Position numbers and translations under genes: made by a program. The notes under the pieces were generated by a model. It saw only the letters and a list, made by a program, of their open reading frames with translations. It ran no database searches and was not told the DNA's origin. This document shows, one piece after another, positions 44,500 through 53,004 of a stretch of 64,000 nucleotides of DNA. The DNA is from Lachnospiraceae bacterium (GTDB lineage: Bacteria > Bacillota > Clostridia > Lachnospirales > Lachnospiraceae), in contig CAJSZQ010000020.1 of assembly GCA_910574185.1 (NCBI GenBank), forward strand, positions 1 through 64,000, given 5' to 3'. Position 1 is the stretch's first letter, and every line of letters starts with the position of its first letter.

Positions 44500-45903
44500 T
44501 TACAGTTCCCACACTCCTATCACAATAATCGTCATATCGTCTATAGGTACTTCTCCGGTCCACTCCAATACCTGCTCTAAAATATAATGCGCCATCTCTT
44601 TCGGATTCTGACTCTCAGTTCCTCTGATGAATTTTCCAATCAACGACTCCTGTTCCCCAACCGGCAGCGCGTCCATCACGCCGTCCGTCACCATAATCAC
44701 AAAATCCCCGTCATGCAGTTCTCTGTAAATGCAGTCAATCTCAATATTCTGAATTACGCCGATAGGAAGCGTCGTGGAAGTAATTTTCTCAGTCCGGTCC
44801 GCATACCGGATAAATGTGGTAGAAGCCCCTGCCTTCAGCAATTCGCAGCTCCCTTCATATAAGTCGAACACACACATATCAACCGTAGAAAAATACACCT
44901 CTTCCCTTCCCATCACCAATGCAGTATTTAACATCTGGATAGCCATTTTCATTGGAAAGCCTGCCATCAAAAGCTCCTCCATCATCTCCACTACCATAGC
45001 GCTCTCCCGAAATGCTTCCTCACCGGAGCCCATTCCGTCTGACAAAACAACTCCTTCTTTTCCTCCGGGAAGCGCCGTCATAAGAAATGTATCGCCCGAT
45101 ATCTGCTCACAGCCCTTTCCAATTTTCGCCACACCCTGAAGCGTATGAAACCTTGCTCCTTCTCTTATGATTACCGTACTGTACTCCTCCCAGATAATCG
45201 GCTGTTCCCCAGCCTCCGGATACATAGGCCGCCCTGCACAGATACTTACAATTTTTGCCACCTCTTTCGTCGCTACACATTGTCCTTTCTGTGCTTTCAA
45301 CGTCAGATGTATCTCATATTTACCCTTTTCAGACATGTAAAACACCGTACTAATAACCCGGATTCCTACACGTTTCAACTGACTGCGAATCTTTTTATCC
45401 AACCGTTCATCTGCAAAAATTCCCGCGCCAAGCGTTCTTGCAGCCTTTTGAATCATATCTGCGAAAGAAATCAAAGACAGCGCGCAGCCCTCTCTATTCT
45501 GTACAATTCGATTGTTCCACAATAGCTTCTGTTTGGCGTCTCCAAATACCTCCAGCGTCTCCCGTAAAAAGCGCGGCGCCATATCACATTTCTTCTGAAG
45601 CTTTCTCTTTACTTCCGTATTCAGTTCAGCCCCATACTCCTCCACTGTACAGAGTATTTCATATACCATCTGACAGGTGTGTATCCGATTTTCTCCCAGA
45701 CACCAATTCCTCTTTTCACAATTTGCACAAACTCTCTCCGATACCCTCAAGAACATCTCTTCTATTTCATCCTTGGTAAATGTTCCTTTATAATCCTCCA
45801 AATACAGAAAAGTTTCCGATAAATGTTTTAATGAATCTGCAAACTTGTCCATCTGAATAATATATGGATTGGAAAATATTTCCCTGTCCTTTACAATCTC
45901 CAT
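44500..45903 (-). CDS. spoIIE: SpoIIE-type serine phosphatase lacking the membrane domain
   Basis: 467 residues from the ATG at 45903 (AGGGGGGAAG upstream). The N-terminal third (about 1-230) resembles the SpoIIE regulatory region: VCANCEKRNWCLGENRIHTC cysteine pattern, then RSQLKRVGIRVISTVFYM. The C-terminal PP2C domain has SGDTFLM, VLSDGMGSGEEA and VIMVTDGVMDAL. SpoIIE dephosphorylates SpoIIAA to activate sigma-F in the forespore. Bacillus SpoIIE is about 825 residues with ten membrane helices in front; here none exist, and the 129 bases up to divIC leave no room for them. Gene order still marks it as the spoIIE locus. Confidence 0.85.
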   Translation of the reverse strand: MEIVKDREIFSNPYIIQMDKFADSLKHLSETFLYLEDYKGTFTKDEIEEMFLRVSERVCANCEKRNWCLGENRIHTCQMVYEILCTVEEYGAELNTEVKRKLQKKCDMAPRFLRETLEVFGDAKQKLLWNNRIVQNREGCALSLISFADMIQKAARTLGAGIFADERLDKKIRSQLKRVGIRVISTVFYMSEKGKYEIHLTLKAQKGQCVATKEVAKIVSICAGRPMYPEAGEQPIIWEEYSTVIIREGARFHTLQGVAKIGKGCEQISGDTFLMTALPGGKEGVVLSDGMGSGEEAFRESAMVVEMMEELLMAGFPMKMAIQMLNTALVMGREEVYFSTVDMCVFDLYEGSCELLKAGASTTFIRYADRTEKITSTTLPIGVIQNIEIDCIYRELHDGDFVIMVTDGVMDALPVGEQESLIGKFIRGTESQNPKEMAHYILEQVLEWTGEVPIDDMTIIVIGVWEL

Positions 45904-46032
45904 ATCTTCCCCCCTGATGCAATATAGTAGATAAATCGTCTTCATGTAACCCTCATTGGCTGTCTTCGCTGTTTGCCGGACAGACATAAAAAGCACTGGA
46001 CAATACGCCCAATGCTCTTCTTTCGTACTCTG

Positions 46033-46356
46033 TTACTTTCTCTTAAATATAATCTCATTCTCATAAATGAGTCCAAGCTTATCTCTGGCAGTCTGCTCAA
46101 TGTATTCATCCGTTCCTACATATTCTTCCATCTGCTCAATCTCTTTTGTTCGCTCTTCTTCCTCTTGAATCTGCGCTTCCAGCTCAGCTTCCTGCTCCAT
46201 ATAAGACTCATTCTTCGCGCGAAGCGATATACTGCTGACCGATACAACAGCGACGAGCAACAGGATAACACCGCTTATGCCAAGCACGCTGTTCTTATGC
46301 TTACGCAAACGGCTCCTGCGCTTAATAACACGACTCTTTTGTTTGATGCTGCCCAT
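46033..46356 (-). CDS. DivIC/FtsB-like septum formation initiator
   Basis: 107 residues from the ATG at 46356 (GAGGAG upstream). A basic cytoplasmic N-terminus (RVIKRRSRLRKHK) precedes one membrane helix (about 24-46), an outer coiled coil (EQEAELEAQIQEEEERTKEI) and the ending ARDKLGLIYENEIIFKRK. DivIC pairs with FtsL and DivIB at the division septum. It lies after yabQ, as in Bacillus. Confidence 0.9.
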   Translation of the reverse strand: MGSIKQKSRVIKRRSRLRKHKNSVLGISGVILLLVAVVSVSSISLRAKNESYMEQEAELEAQIQEEEERTKEIEQMEEYVGTDEYIEQTARDKLGLIYENEIIFKRK

Positions 46357-46439
46357 TATATACTCCTCATATCTGGCGCCCCTGCCAGACAAACCCCTTA
46401 CCATAGATATTAATACCTTATCTTGTTTTGGCATGAATT

Positions 46440-46772
46440 TCAATAGTTTTTTCTGATTTGTCGTTTCTTTTTTTTATACAATCCGGCTTCTATTTTCTGA
46501 AAAAGTTTCCCAAACAGCAGAAATATCAAGAGTCCAAGCGCTGTTCCAATCACAAAATACCAGCGTATACTGCCGTTGCTTGTCGAATAAATCTGTACAA
46601 AAATATATATGGCTGTACAAGTCCAATATAATCCGTCTTCCACAGCAACTGCCGTCAGGGAATGACGGATTACTCTGCGCAGCTTTCGGATGCACAGATA
46701 TGCGCAGCCCACAATCATCCCTGTCAGCATAGCCGTCAGGAAAGCAATCATTTCCGTTCTCAATCCCTGCAT
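46440..46772 (-). CDS. yabQ: Spore cortex biosynthesis protein YabQ
   Basis: 110 residues with three to four hydrophobic segments (about 8-27, 50-63, 68-88) and a Lys/Arg-rich tail. In Bacillus YabQ is a mother-cell membrane protein needed for the spore cortex. The identification rests on size, topology, the motif GMIVGCAYLCIRKLRR and its place between yabP and divIC. Confidence 0.88.
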   Translation of the reverse strand: MQGLRTEMIAFLTAMLTGMIVGCAYLCIRKLRRVIRHSLTAVAVEDGLYWTCTAIYIFVQIYSTSNGSIRWYFVIGTALGLLIFLLFGKLFQKIEAGLYKKKKRQIRKNY

Positions 46773-46790
46773 AACTTCACACTTTCCTGT

Positions 46791-47075
46791 TTAACGAAAG
46801 AGTTTGCCAAGGAACGATTCTCCATTCTTAACCTGTTGATGAACATCCGAATATGCAAAGCTGTCAATATTTCCCGACAAATCTACTTCACCCTTTTCCA
46901 AATTCAGCCGGTTTACATGCATATCCGTTCCCTTTACCATCAACATTCCCTGTTCGGTTTCCAGCAGTATCTCATTCAAATCAAAAGAAAGCACATCCAA
47001 CACGCCTGTCACCAGACTAGTCTTGCGGTTATTAACCACCAGTTTATGCGCTCCGCCCACCCGCTTCTCTTCCAT
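46791..47075 (-). CDS. yabP: Sporulation protein YabP
   Basis: 94 residues, soluble and rich in beta strands. HKLVVNNRKTSLVTGVLDVL, then DLNEILLETEQGMLMVKG and HVNRLNLEKGEVDLSGNIDS match the YabP/YqfC family. Mother-cell sporulation protein needed with YabQ. It is followed by yabQ after 18 bases. Confidence 0.92.
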   Translation of the reverse strand: MEEKRVGGAHKLVVNNRKTSLVTGVLDVLSFDLNEILLETEQGMLMVKGTDMHVNRLNLEKGEVDLSGNIDSFAYSDVHQQVKNGESFLGKLFR

Positions 47076-47126
47076 TTATCATCACAACCTTTCTTAAACC
47101 AAATTATGCCCGGTTGTGAATAATTA

Positions 47127-47366
47127 TTACAAGTATTTAAATAACTCTTTTGCCTCTTCCTTTTTTGTGGTATCCCGAATATCCAGAACCTCTACCTTAA
47201 CAATTCTTGTACCAAACTGAATCTCAATCACATCGCCGGTCTTCACCTTAACAGACGCCTTGGCAACGCTTCCATTTACCAATACTCTTCCCGCGTCGCA
47301 AGCCTCGTTCGCTACCGTTCTTCTCTTAATTAATCTGGATACCTTTAAGAATTTATCTAACCTCAT
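47127..47366 (-). CDS. rqcP: RqcP, S4-domain RNA-binding protein
   Basis: 79 residues, one S4 domain: MRLDKFLKVSRLIKRRTVAN, ACDAGRVLVNGSVAKASVKV, then GDVIEIQFG. RqcP (YabO, Hsp15-like) helps RqcH add alanine tails to stalled nascent chains on 50S subunits. It heads the yabP-yabQ-divIC run. Confidence 0.93.
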   Translation of the reverse strand: MRLDKFLKVSRLIKRRTVANEACDAGRVLVNGSVAKASVKVKTGDVIEIQFGTRIVKVEVLDIRDTTKKEEAKELFKYL

Positions 47367-47445
47367 ATCCTACTCCTTCCTGCCAAAAAGACTCCTGTAT
47401 CGCATACTGCGCCTAGCGGCGCCTGACACATGAATCCGGTAATAC

Positions 47446-47475
47446 AAAGAACGGCACCGGGAGCATCCCGATGCC
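47446..47475 (-). terminator. Probable terminator of the HU gene
   Basis: Minus-strand hairpin GGCATCGGGA-TGC-TCCCGGTGCC followed by GTTCTTTG. The T-run is short, so the call is moderate. Confidence 0.5.
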
Positions 47476-47513
47476 TCTTATTAAATACATGTCTAACTTA
47501 AATCTTTTTCTTA

Positions 47514-47789
47514 TTATTTGTTAACAGCATCTTTCAAAGCCTTACCTGCTTTGAACTTTGGCGCTGTGCAAGCTTCTATCTTCATCGTATCACCTGTCTG
47601 AGGATTTCTTCCCTCTCTGGCTGCTCTTTTGCTTACTTCAAAGGTACCAAAGCCAACTAACTGAACTTTCTCGCCCTTCTGAAGTTCTTCTGTAACAACC
47701 TCAACAAACGCTGTCAAAGCCTTCTCAGAATCCTTCTTGGATAACTCCGCTTTTTCAGCGATTGCTGCTACCAATTCTGTCTTATTCAT
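47514..47789 (-). CDS. HU-family DNA-binding protein
   Basis: 91 residues from the ATG at 47789 (AGAGGAGG upstream); an extension to 47822 is not needed. MNKTELVAAIAEKAELSKKD and the DNA-binding arm GRNPQTGDTMKIEACTAPKF are typical. A histone-like dimer that bends and compacts DNA. A strong promoter lies at 47837-47865. Confidence 0.96.
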   Translation of the reverse strand: MNKTELVAAIAEKAELSKKDSEKALTAFVEVVTEELQKGEKVQLVGFGTFEVSKRAAREGRNPQTGDTMKIEACTAPKFKAGKALKDAVNK

Positions 47790-47836
47790 GTATAATTTCC
47801 TCCTCTTGTTTCTTATCAACATTATGCCTCATTCAT

Positions 47837-47865
47837 GTTATACATCTTTTCTATATGTTTGTCAA
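47837..47865 (-). promoter_or_regulatory. Sigma-A promoter of the HU gene
   Basis: On the minus strand TTGACA (47865-47860), a 17-base spacer and TATAAC (47842-47837): a perfect -35 and near-perfect -10, as expected for an abundant protein. Confidence 0.85.
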
Positions 47866-47913
47866 GGAAATATCCCTGAAAGCCGCTGGTTAATAGGCTT
47901 TCCTGCGTATACC

Positions 47914-48900
47914 CTATAACTGGAAGGAAAATATTTCCTTCAAAAGCTGCCTTTTTTCTTCTGTCTGTGTAACTGCAGTCTGGAATTTCTCAACATTCTT
48001 AACGGCTATCCAAGCCTTATTCGAGCGATAATAGGAACCTGTAATTTTCCAGAATTTCTCTGGATAAATAAATCTGACCTTTAAATATTCCATTTCCTTA
48101 TCACTAATCGGCCGGATTGCGCTGTAAGCATTCAGCATACAGTCACACAAATGCATATTCCATCCATGTTTTTCCATTGTTTTCCGAAGAAAATAGTACA
48201 GGTCCTCCACCTGTACATTCCGCCGGAATTTCTCAAAATTAGTTGTTGCAATTCCTTCTGTTGTCATTAGAACATTATGGTAATTGTACTCCCCATGCAC
48301 TAGAAATCCGCTTTTAATACTGTCGGAATACAGTTCATTATATGACGACGCCTCCAATTCACTGACAGCCGCGTCTGCCCATTCATACAACGACTCGTAT
48401 TCCTTCAGAAACTGCAGCTCAAAATCTCCCTTAACCGTCCTGCTCCGAACAAATTTACGCACCTTCCGAAGCTCCCTGTTATGGCTGTCATACATATCCT
48501 TTAAATGGGACTCCTGAAATACATACTCCTCTGCCGGCGCTGCCATAATCAGATGCAGTCTCGCCAGATTCTTTACTGCCTGGGAAAGTTCCCTGCTTCT
48601 GCGGAAATCACATTCCCTGCCATAATACCAGTGTTTCAGGATATATCTGCCGCCGTCCTCCGACACACTGATATAATTTCCTTCTGCATTTGGAAGAATC
48701 TGGTCCATTTCCGCATATCCTGCTTCTTTTAATATTTCTCCCAGTCTATATAATGCAGGTACTCTTTTTTCGGAAATCCCTGCTTCTTTTAATAGGAACA
48801 AACCTTGTTCCGTATCGCAAAAAAATGCACCTCTGGTCTTTCGGGTGCCCTTTACATTGACATCATACTGTTCCAGTACTTTCAGTTCATACTCTTGCAT
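47914..48900 (-). CDS. CotS-family spore coat / kinase-fold protein
   Basis: 328 residues from the ATG at 48900 (MQEYELKVLEQYDV), which aligns with usual CotS starts; an ATG at 48927 is also possible. It has the aminoglycoside-phosphotransferase kinase-like fold: LFLLKEAGISEKR (phosphate-binding strand with Lys), RYILKHWYYGRECDF, FLVHGEYNYHNVLM (catalytic loop with HGEYNYHN in place of HGDxxxxN) and INFE-like TNFEKF. CotS and relatives are coat-associated; activity is uncertain. It lies downstream of cca. Confidence 0.8.
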   Translation of the reverse strand: MQEYELKVLEQYDVNVKGTRKTRGAFFCDTEQGLFLLKEAGISEKRVPALYRLGEILKEAGYAEMDQILPNAEGNYISVSEDGGRYILKHWYYGRECDFRRSRELSQAVKNLARLHLIMAAPAEEYVFQESHLKDMYDSHNRELRKVRKFVRSRTVKGDFELQFLKEYESLYEWADAAVSELEASSYNELYSDSIKSGFLVHGEYNYHNVLMTTEGIATTNFEKFRRNVQVEDLYYFLRKTMEKHGWNMHLCDCMLNAYSAIRPISDKEMEYLKVRFIYPEKFWKITGSYYRSNKAWIAVKNVEKFQTAVTQTEEKRQLLKEIFSFQL

Positions 48901-48973
48901 AACCAAAACCCCTGCACCTTTATTCATCCGTTCTTTTCAATGTATGAGTGGGAGAGGCTGATTATTCCCTTTA

Positions 48974-50290
48974 TTATATATGTTTCAGGAGTTCTTCTTT
49001 TGTGTTCAGCTCTGGTTTCTCCAATACCAAACCCAGAAGCTGGTTTAAGGTTTCTCCAATCTCTTTGCCCGGTTCCATACCTGCGGCTATTAGGTCTTTG
49101 CCGGTGACGGCAAGGTCTTTTAAGGCGACGCACTGACCTGCGGCTACAATCTTCTGATACAAATCCTCTGCTCCGTCTATATCCGCCAGCTTCTCTTCCC
49201 GCTGGTATATGCTCTGTGCCAGCACATCAGCGCGCCGGACTTCCAAGTATAGCGGAAACAGGTCCTTTCCAATTTTGTTCATTGCCCGCCTTACGTTCTT
49301 TTCTGTTACCGGCATGCGGTAATCGTGATAATATACCAGCTTCTCTACACTGTGTAAAGTGGCGTTGTCAAACTTCAGCCTTCGCAGTATTTCTCTTGCT
49401 ATTTTTCTGCTTGTTTCCGCATGCCCTTTAAAATGGGCGATTCCTTCTTCATCAATCGTCTTCTTTGCCGGTTTTCCAAGATCATGCAGCAGCATCGTGA
49501 GTCTGAGCGCCCTATCGCTGCGGATATTCTGCAGGGCGTGCAGGATATGTTCTCCTACCGTATACATATGGTGGGGCGTCTCCTGTCCTGTCTCCATAGC
49601 CAGGTCAAATTCTGGAAGAAATTCCTTTGTTATGCCCAGAACATAGGCTTCTCTCAGCATATCTGGTCTGGGAGATAACAGCGTCTTCATAAGCTCCGTC
49701 TGAATCCGCTCGGCGCTGATTTTCGCCAATGCGGGGGCAAGCTGCCGCATCCCCTCTCTGGTCTTGCCTTCAATCTGAAATCCAAGCTGCGCGGCAAAGC
49801 GGACGCCTCTCAAAATGCGCAGAGCGTCTTCGGAAAACCGCGCGTCTGCATCGCCGACACATCGAATAATTCCCTGTTCTATATCTTCTAAACCGCCAAA
49901 GATATCCACTAAACCATCGTCCTCATTATAGGCCATAGCATTTATCGTAAAATCCCGTCTGAGTAAATCCTCTTTTAGATTGCGCACAAAAATTACTTCT
50001 GTGGGATGACGACTGTCTTCGTATTTCCCGTCAATCCGGTAGGTAGTTACCTCAAAGCCTTCCCGGCCAAGGAGCACCGTAATTGTACCATGGGCAATTC
50101 CCGTATCAAACGTATGGGAAAACAGCGCCTTCGTCTCTTCCGGCATGGCAGAGGTGGTAATATCCCAATCCTCCGGCCTCCTTCCCAGTATAGAATCCCG
50201 AACACAGCCTCCTACAGCATAAGCCTCATAACCATGGGACTGTAGTGTATGGATAATCGTATTCACCTTATCCGGCAGCTTAATTCTCAT
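48974..50290 (-). CDS. cca: CCA tRNA nucleotidyltransferase with HD domain
   Basis: 438 residues from the ATG at 50290 (AGGAGGAAAACC upstream). The class II head has YAVGGCVRDSILGR and PEDWDITTSA with the catalytic Asp pair, then RRDFTINAMAYN and ILRGVRFAAQLGF. An HD phosphohydrolase domain follows (TMLLHDLGKPAKKTIDEEG). It adds or repairs the CCA end of tRNAs; the local tRNA-Asn has no encoded CCA and would need it. Confidence 0.94.
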   Translation of the reverse strand: MRIKLPDKVNTIIHTLQSHGYEAYAVGGCVRDSILGRRPEDWDITTSAMPEETKALFSHTFDTGIAHGTITVLLGREGFEVTTYRIDGKYEDSRHPTEVIFVRNLKEDLLRRDFTINAMAYNEDDGLVDIFGGLEDIEQGIIRCVGDADARFSEDALRILRGVRFAAQLGFQIEGKTREGMRQLAPALAKISAERIQTELMKTLLSPRPDMLREAYVLGITKEFLPEFDLAMETGQETPHHMYTVGEHILHALQNIRSDRALRLTMLLHDLGKPAKKTIDEEGIAHFKGHAETSRKIAREILRRLKFDNATLHSVEKLVYYHDYRMPVTEKNVRRAMNKIGKDLFPLYLEVRRADVLAQSIYQREEKLADIDGAEDLYQKIVAAGQCVALKDLAVTGKDLIAAGMEPGKEIGETLNQLLGLVLEKPELNTKEELLKHI

Positions 50291-50404
50291 TCTGGTTTTC
50301 CTCCTATACTGATAATCGACGCCATCCAACTATTGCCTGACAACAAAATTAACCCGCCTACATATCACTTGGAGCAAATGCGGGCTCCGCCTTCCGATGT
50401 AACA

Positions 50405-50455
50405 AGCTAATTATATACAAAAACTCCATATAACACAAGAATTAGCTTAACGGAT
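50405..50455. other. Hairpin in the gap between cca and proS
   Basis: AAGCTAATT and AATTAGCTT form a 9-bp stem around a 27-base AT-rich loop. No T-run follows. The rest of 50291-50476 shows no gene. Confidence 0.35.
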
Positions 50456-50476
50456 GCAACTGCACCCGTAAGAGAC

Positions 50477-50524
50477 GTTACAGTTCACAGGTCATTTGGT
50501 AAACAGCGGGTTGAATCAGGAGCA
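50477..50524 (+). repeat. GTTCA/AAACAGC repeat, copy A (5' half only)
   Basis: GTTACAGTTCACAGGTCATT followed by TGGTAAACAGCGGGTTGAAT; it matches 52775-52815 at all but a few positions. The 3' half that would close the hairpin is missing; the proS terminator starts instead. Confidence 0.7.
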
Positions 50525-50536
50525 TGTCTCAAAGCA

Positions 50537-50583
50537 GACAAAAGCGAGTGAAAAGCAAAATCACAGCGCTCTTCACTCGTCTT
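50537..50583 (-). terminator. Terminator of proS
   Basis: On the minus strand CGAGTGAA, a 19-base loop and TTCACTCG followed by CTTTTGTC, 35 bases after the proS stop. Confidence 0.6.
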
Positions 50584-50617
50584 TTATTACGCTTTATTCA
50601 AATGTTATTCCAATCGC

Positions 50618-52057
50618 TTAGTAAGATTTTCCCCAGTATGCCATATGCTTTGCAGGCTTTCCGCACCAGATACATTTGTCTGAAACAAATTCTTCATCTT
50701 CAATCAGGCATCTGGTTGCAGCGCCTCCGGTCACATATTTCACTTCGCCCTCACATTCCGGGTCACCGCACCAGCAGGCTTTCACAAATCCTCTGTTAGC
50801 TGTGAATTTCTCTTTCATCTCATCCAGCGTCGACGCTGTATAAATATGGCTGTTCAGGAATTCTTCGGCCCGGTTATACATATCCTGCTGAATCGTCTCT
50901 AAGATATCGCGAAGCTTCCCTGCTATCTCGTCTAAGGATACAACTATCTTCTCGCGGGTATCACGCCGAACCACAATTACCTGATTTTTCTCAATATCTT
51001 TCGGTCCAATCTCAATACGGGTCGGGATTCCTAACATCTCCTGCTCAGAGAACTTCCATCCGGGACTCTTATCAGAATCGTCAATCTTCACTCTGTAACC
51101 GGCCTTCTTTAACTCGTCCAGAAGCGCATACGCTCTGTCAAGCACGCCTTCCTTATGCTGTGCAACCGGAATCACGCGGCACTCGACAGGCGCCACATGA
51201 GGCGGCAGAGCAAGTCCGTCATCATCACCATGAACCATAATAAGCGCTCCAATACTTCTGGTAGACCATCCCCAGGAAGTCTCATACACACTGTGAAGCT
51301 CATTATTCTTATCTACATATTTGATGTCAAAAGCATCCGGAAAACCACTTCCAAAGAAATGACTGGTCGCTGACTGAAGCGCCTTGCCGTCATGCATCAA
51401 CGCCTCAATCGTATAGGTATCCTGTGCTCCGGCAAATTTCTCATGTTCTGCCTTCCTGCCTGATACAAACGGAATCGCCATTGTCTCCTTATAGCAGTCC
51501 TCATATACATGAAGCATCTGAATCGTACGCTCTTCTGCTTCCTCATAGGTTGCATGAATGGTATGTCCTTCCTGCCACAAAAATTCTCTTGAACGAAGGA
51601 ATGGTCTGGTAGTCTTCTCCCAGCGAAGGACAGAATTCCACTGATTCCATACCTTAGGAAGATCTCTGTAAGACTTTACCGTTCTCGCCCACAAATCACA
51701 GAACAGGGTCTCTGAGGTAGGACGGATACAAAGTCTCTCCTGAAGTCTTTCCATTCCGCCATGGGTAACCCATGCAACCTCCGGCGCAAAACCGTCTACA
51801 TGGTCTGCTTCCTTCTCCAACAGAGATTCCGGAATCAGCAGCGGAAGAGATACGTTCTCCACTCCGGTTTCTTTAAATCTTCTGTCAAGATCTGCCTGAA
51901 TCAATTCCCAGATTGCATATCCGTTGGGGAGGTAATTTAAACATCCCTTCACGCTTGAATAGTCGCATAACTCTGCCTCACGCACCACATCCGTATACCA
52001 TTGTGCGAAGTTCTCGTCGCGGGATGTGATATTCTTCACCATTTTTTCCTTTGCCAT
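50618..52057 (-). CDS. proS: Prolyl-tRNA synthetase, short (eukaryote/archaeal-like) type
   Basis: 479 residues from the ATG at 52057 (GGAAAAGGAGAAAAG upstream); a longer frame to 52159 is not used because it would run into the leader. Class II motifs: motif 1 YAIWELIQADLDRRFKETG, motif 2 LRWEKTTRPFLRSREFLWQE (with the preceding RPTSETLFC) and motif 3 (MVHGDDDGLALPPHVAP). The C-terminal zinc domain has CWCGDPECEG...CIWCGKPA. There is no editing INS domain, as usual for this type. It is controlled by the T-box at 52171-52435. Confidence 0.96.
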   Translation of the reverse strand: MAKEKMVKNITSRDENFAQWYTDVVREAELCDYSSVKGCLNYLPNGYAIWELIQADLDRRFKETGVENVSLPLLIPESLLEKEADHVDGFAPEVAWVTHGGMERLQERLCIRPTSETLFCDLWARTVKSYRDLPKVWNQWNSVLRWEKTTRPFLRSREFLWQEGHTIHATYEEAEERTIQMLHVYEDCYKETMAIPFVSGRKAEHEKFAGAQDTYTIEALMHDGKALQSATSHFFGSGFPDAFDIKYVDKNNELHSVYETSWGWSTRSIGALIMVHGDDDGLALPPHVAPVECRVIPVAQHKEGVLDRAYALLDELKKAGYRVKIDDSDKSPGWKFSEQEMLGIPTRIEIGPKDIEKNQVIVVRRDTREKIVVSLDEIAGKLRDILETIQQDMYNRAEEFLNSHIYTASTLDEMKEKFTANRGFVKACWCGDPECEGEVKYVTGGAATRCLIEDEEFVSDKCIWCGKPAKHMAYWGKSY

Positions 52058-52170
52058 TGTCTTTTCTCCTTTTCCTTTCATTTTCCGCAGGACCCTTGCC
52101 CCACATCTTTTAACGGGAAATACAGATTCCTGTTTCGGCGGATTCTTCTCTGAAATCATCTGCTACAATG

Positions 52171-52435
52171 AAAAAACCGCCGTTCATTCCTGTTCCCAAA
52201 GGGACCGAAACGCTCGGCGGTACCACCCTAATTAACTGCAAATTCCTGCAGTTCACTCATATCACCGTTAACGCCGATACTACGCCGCACTTTCATGCAG
52301 TGGCTCCAAGGCAGGTTCATCGCATCTCAGTCCAGGAATCTCTCAGCACGTGACTCCCTCTCTGTGGAACTTCCTCACGATTACTATTCTCTTCATCGCC
52401 AGTTCCGCCTTTTTGTAACCGGTACATCGAAAAAT
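52171..52435 (-). promoter_or_regulatory. T-box riboswitch of proS
   Basis: The T-box AGGGTGGTACCGCC lies at 52229-52216 on the minus strand. Stem I has its base AAGGC/GCCTT, the GAAGAGAATAGTAAT element (52396-52381) and a specifier CCT (52315-52313) just before the closing strand; CCU is a proline codon. A terminator hairpin CCGCCG...CGGCGG with six T (52220-52171) overlaps the antiterminator. Uncharged tRNA-Pro would bind and allow readthrough into proS. Confidence 0.93.
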
Positions 52436-52623
52436 AAATATCCGGCTATATCACACAGGATAATTTTTCACATATAAGACAGATTTTCGACAGCGCAGCG
52501 GTTGCTGCGGCCAGAAAATCCGCCGTACTGTACCAACATTACAGACGGATTTTTTGTTGAATGTTATTCTACTGGAATCAGTTTCATTTGTCAAGGATAT
52601 TTTTTTCCATCAGCCCCGGATTA

Positions 52624-52767
52624 GTAACAGTTCAGCCTTCCGGCTTCACTGTTACGGAATCCGCCCATTTTAAAGTTTGCCTACGACAAAAGGGCGGATT
52701 CCTGGCTACTCAGGTTCATTGGCTGCTAACTGCGCAGCAAGCGCGCAGTTGCAGGCTGAACTGTTAC
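52624..52767. repeat. Three-way-junction-like palindromic element
   Basis: Outer stem GTAACAGTTCAGCC (52624-52637)/GGCTGAACTGTTAC (52754-52767), perfect over 14 bp. Inside are two hairpins: GGAATCCGCCC/GGGCGGATTCC and AACTGCGC/GCGCAGTT. No reading frame of note. It lies between the T-box leader and rluA; type unknown. Confidence 0.65.
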
Positions 52768-52774
52768 CCTACAT

Positions 52775-52864
52775 GTTACAGTTCACACGTCATTTGGTAA
52801 ACAGCGGGTTGAAGCAGCGGCTCCTGATTCAACCCGCGTCTGGCAGGCGACGTGTGAACAGTAA
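52775..52864 (+). repeat. GTTCA/AAACAGC hairpin repeat, copy B (complete)
   Basis: Outer stem GTTCACACGTC (52781-52791)/GACGTGTGAAC (52849-52859) and inner stem GCGGGTTGAA (52804-52813)/TTCAACCCGC (52828-52837), both perfect. Between them are ATTTGGTAAACA on one side and GTCTGGCAGGC on the other. Related to copies at 50483 and (minus strand) 33820. The remaining bases to 53004 are AT-rich with no gene. Confidence 0.75.
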
Positions 52865-53004
52865 TCCCTATATTTTAAATATTGTTATAGCAATTTTCTG
52901 GATATTAAGTTAAAATTACATTTACGGGTTCATTCACGTGACAATACTGAAATATACGACGCAGAATAATCTCATTTCTTTAATAAAATATACAGGAGGC
53001 CTCC

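Noticed and set aside
52058-52159. N-terminal extension of ProS
   Set aside because: The ATG at 52057 has a good ribosome binding site and gives the family length; the extension lies between terminator and start.
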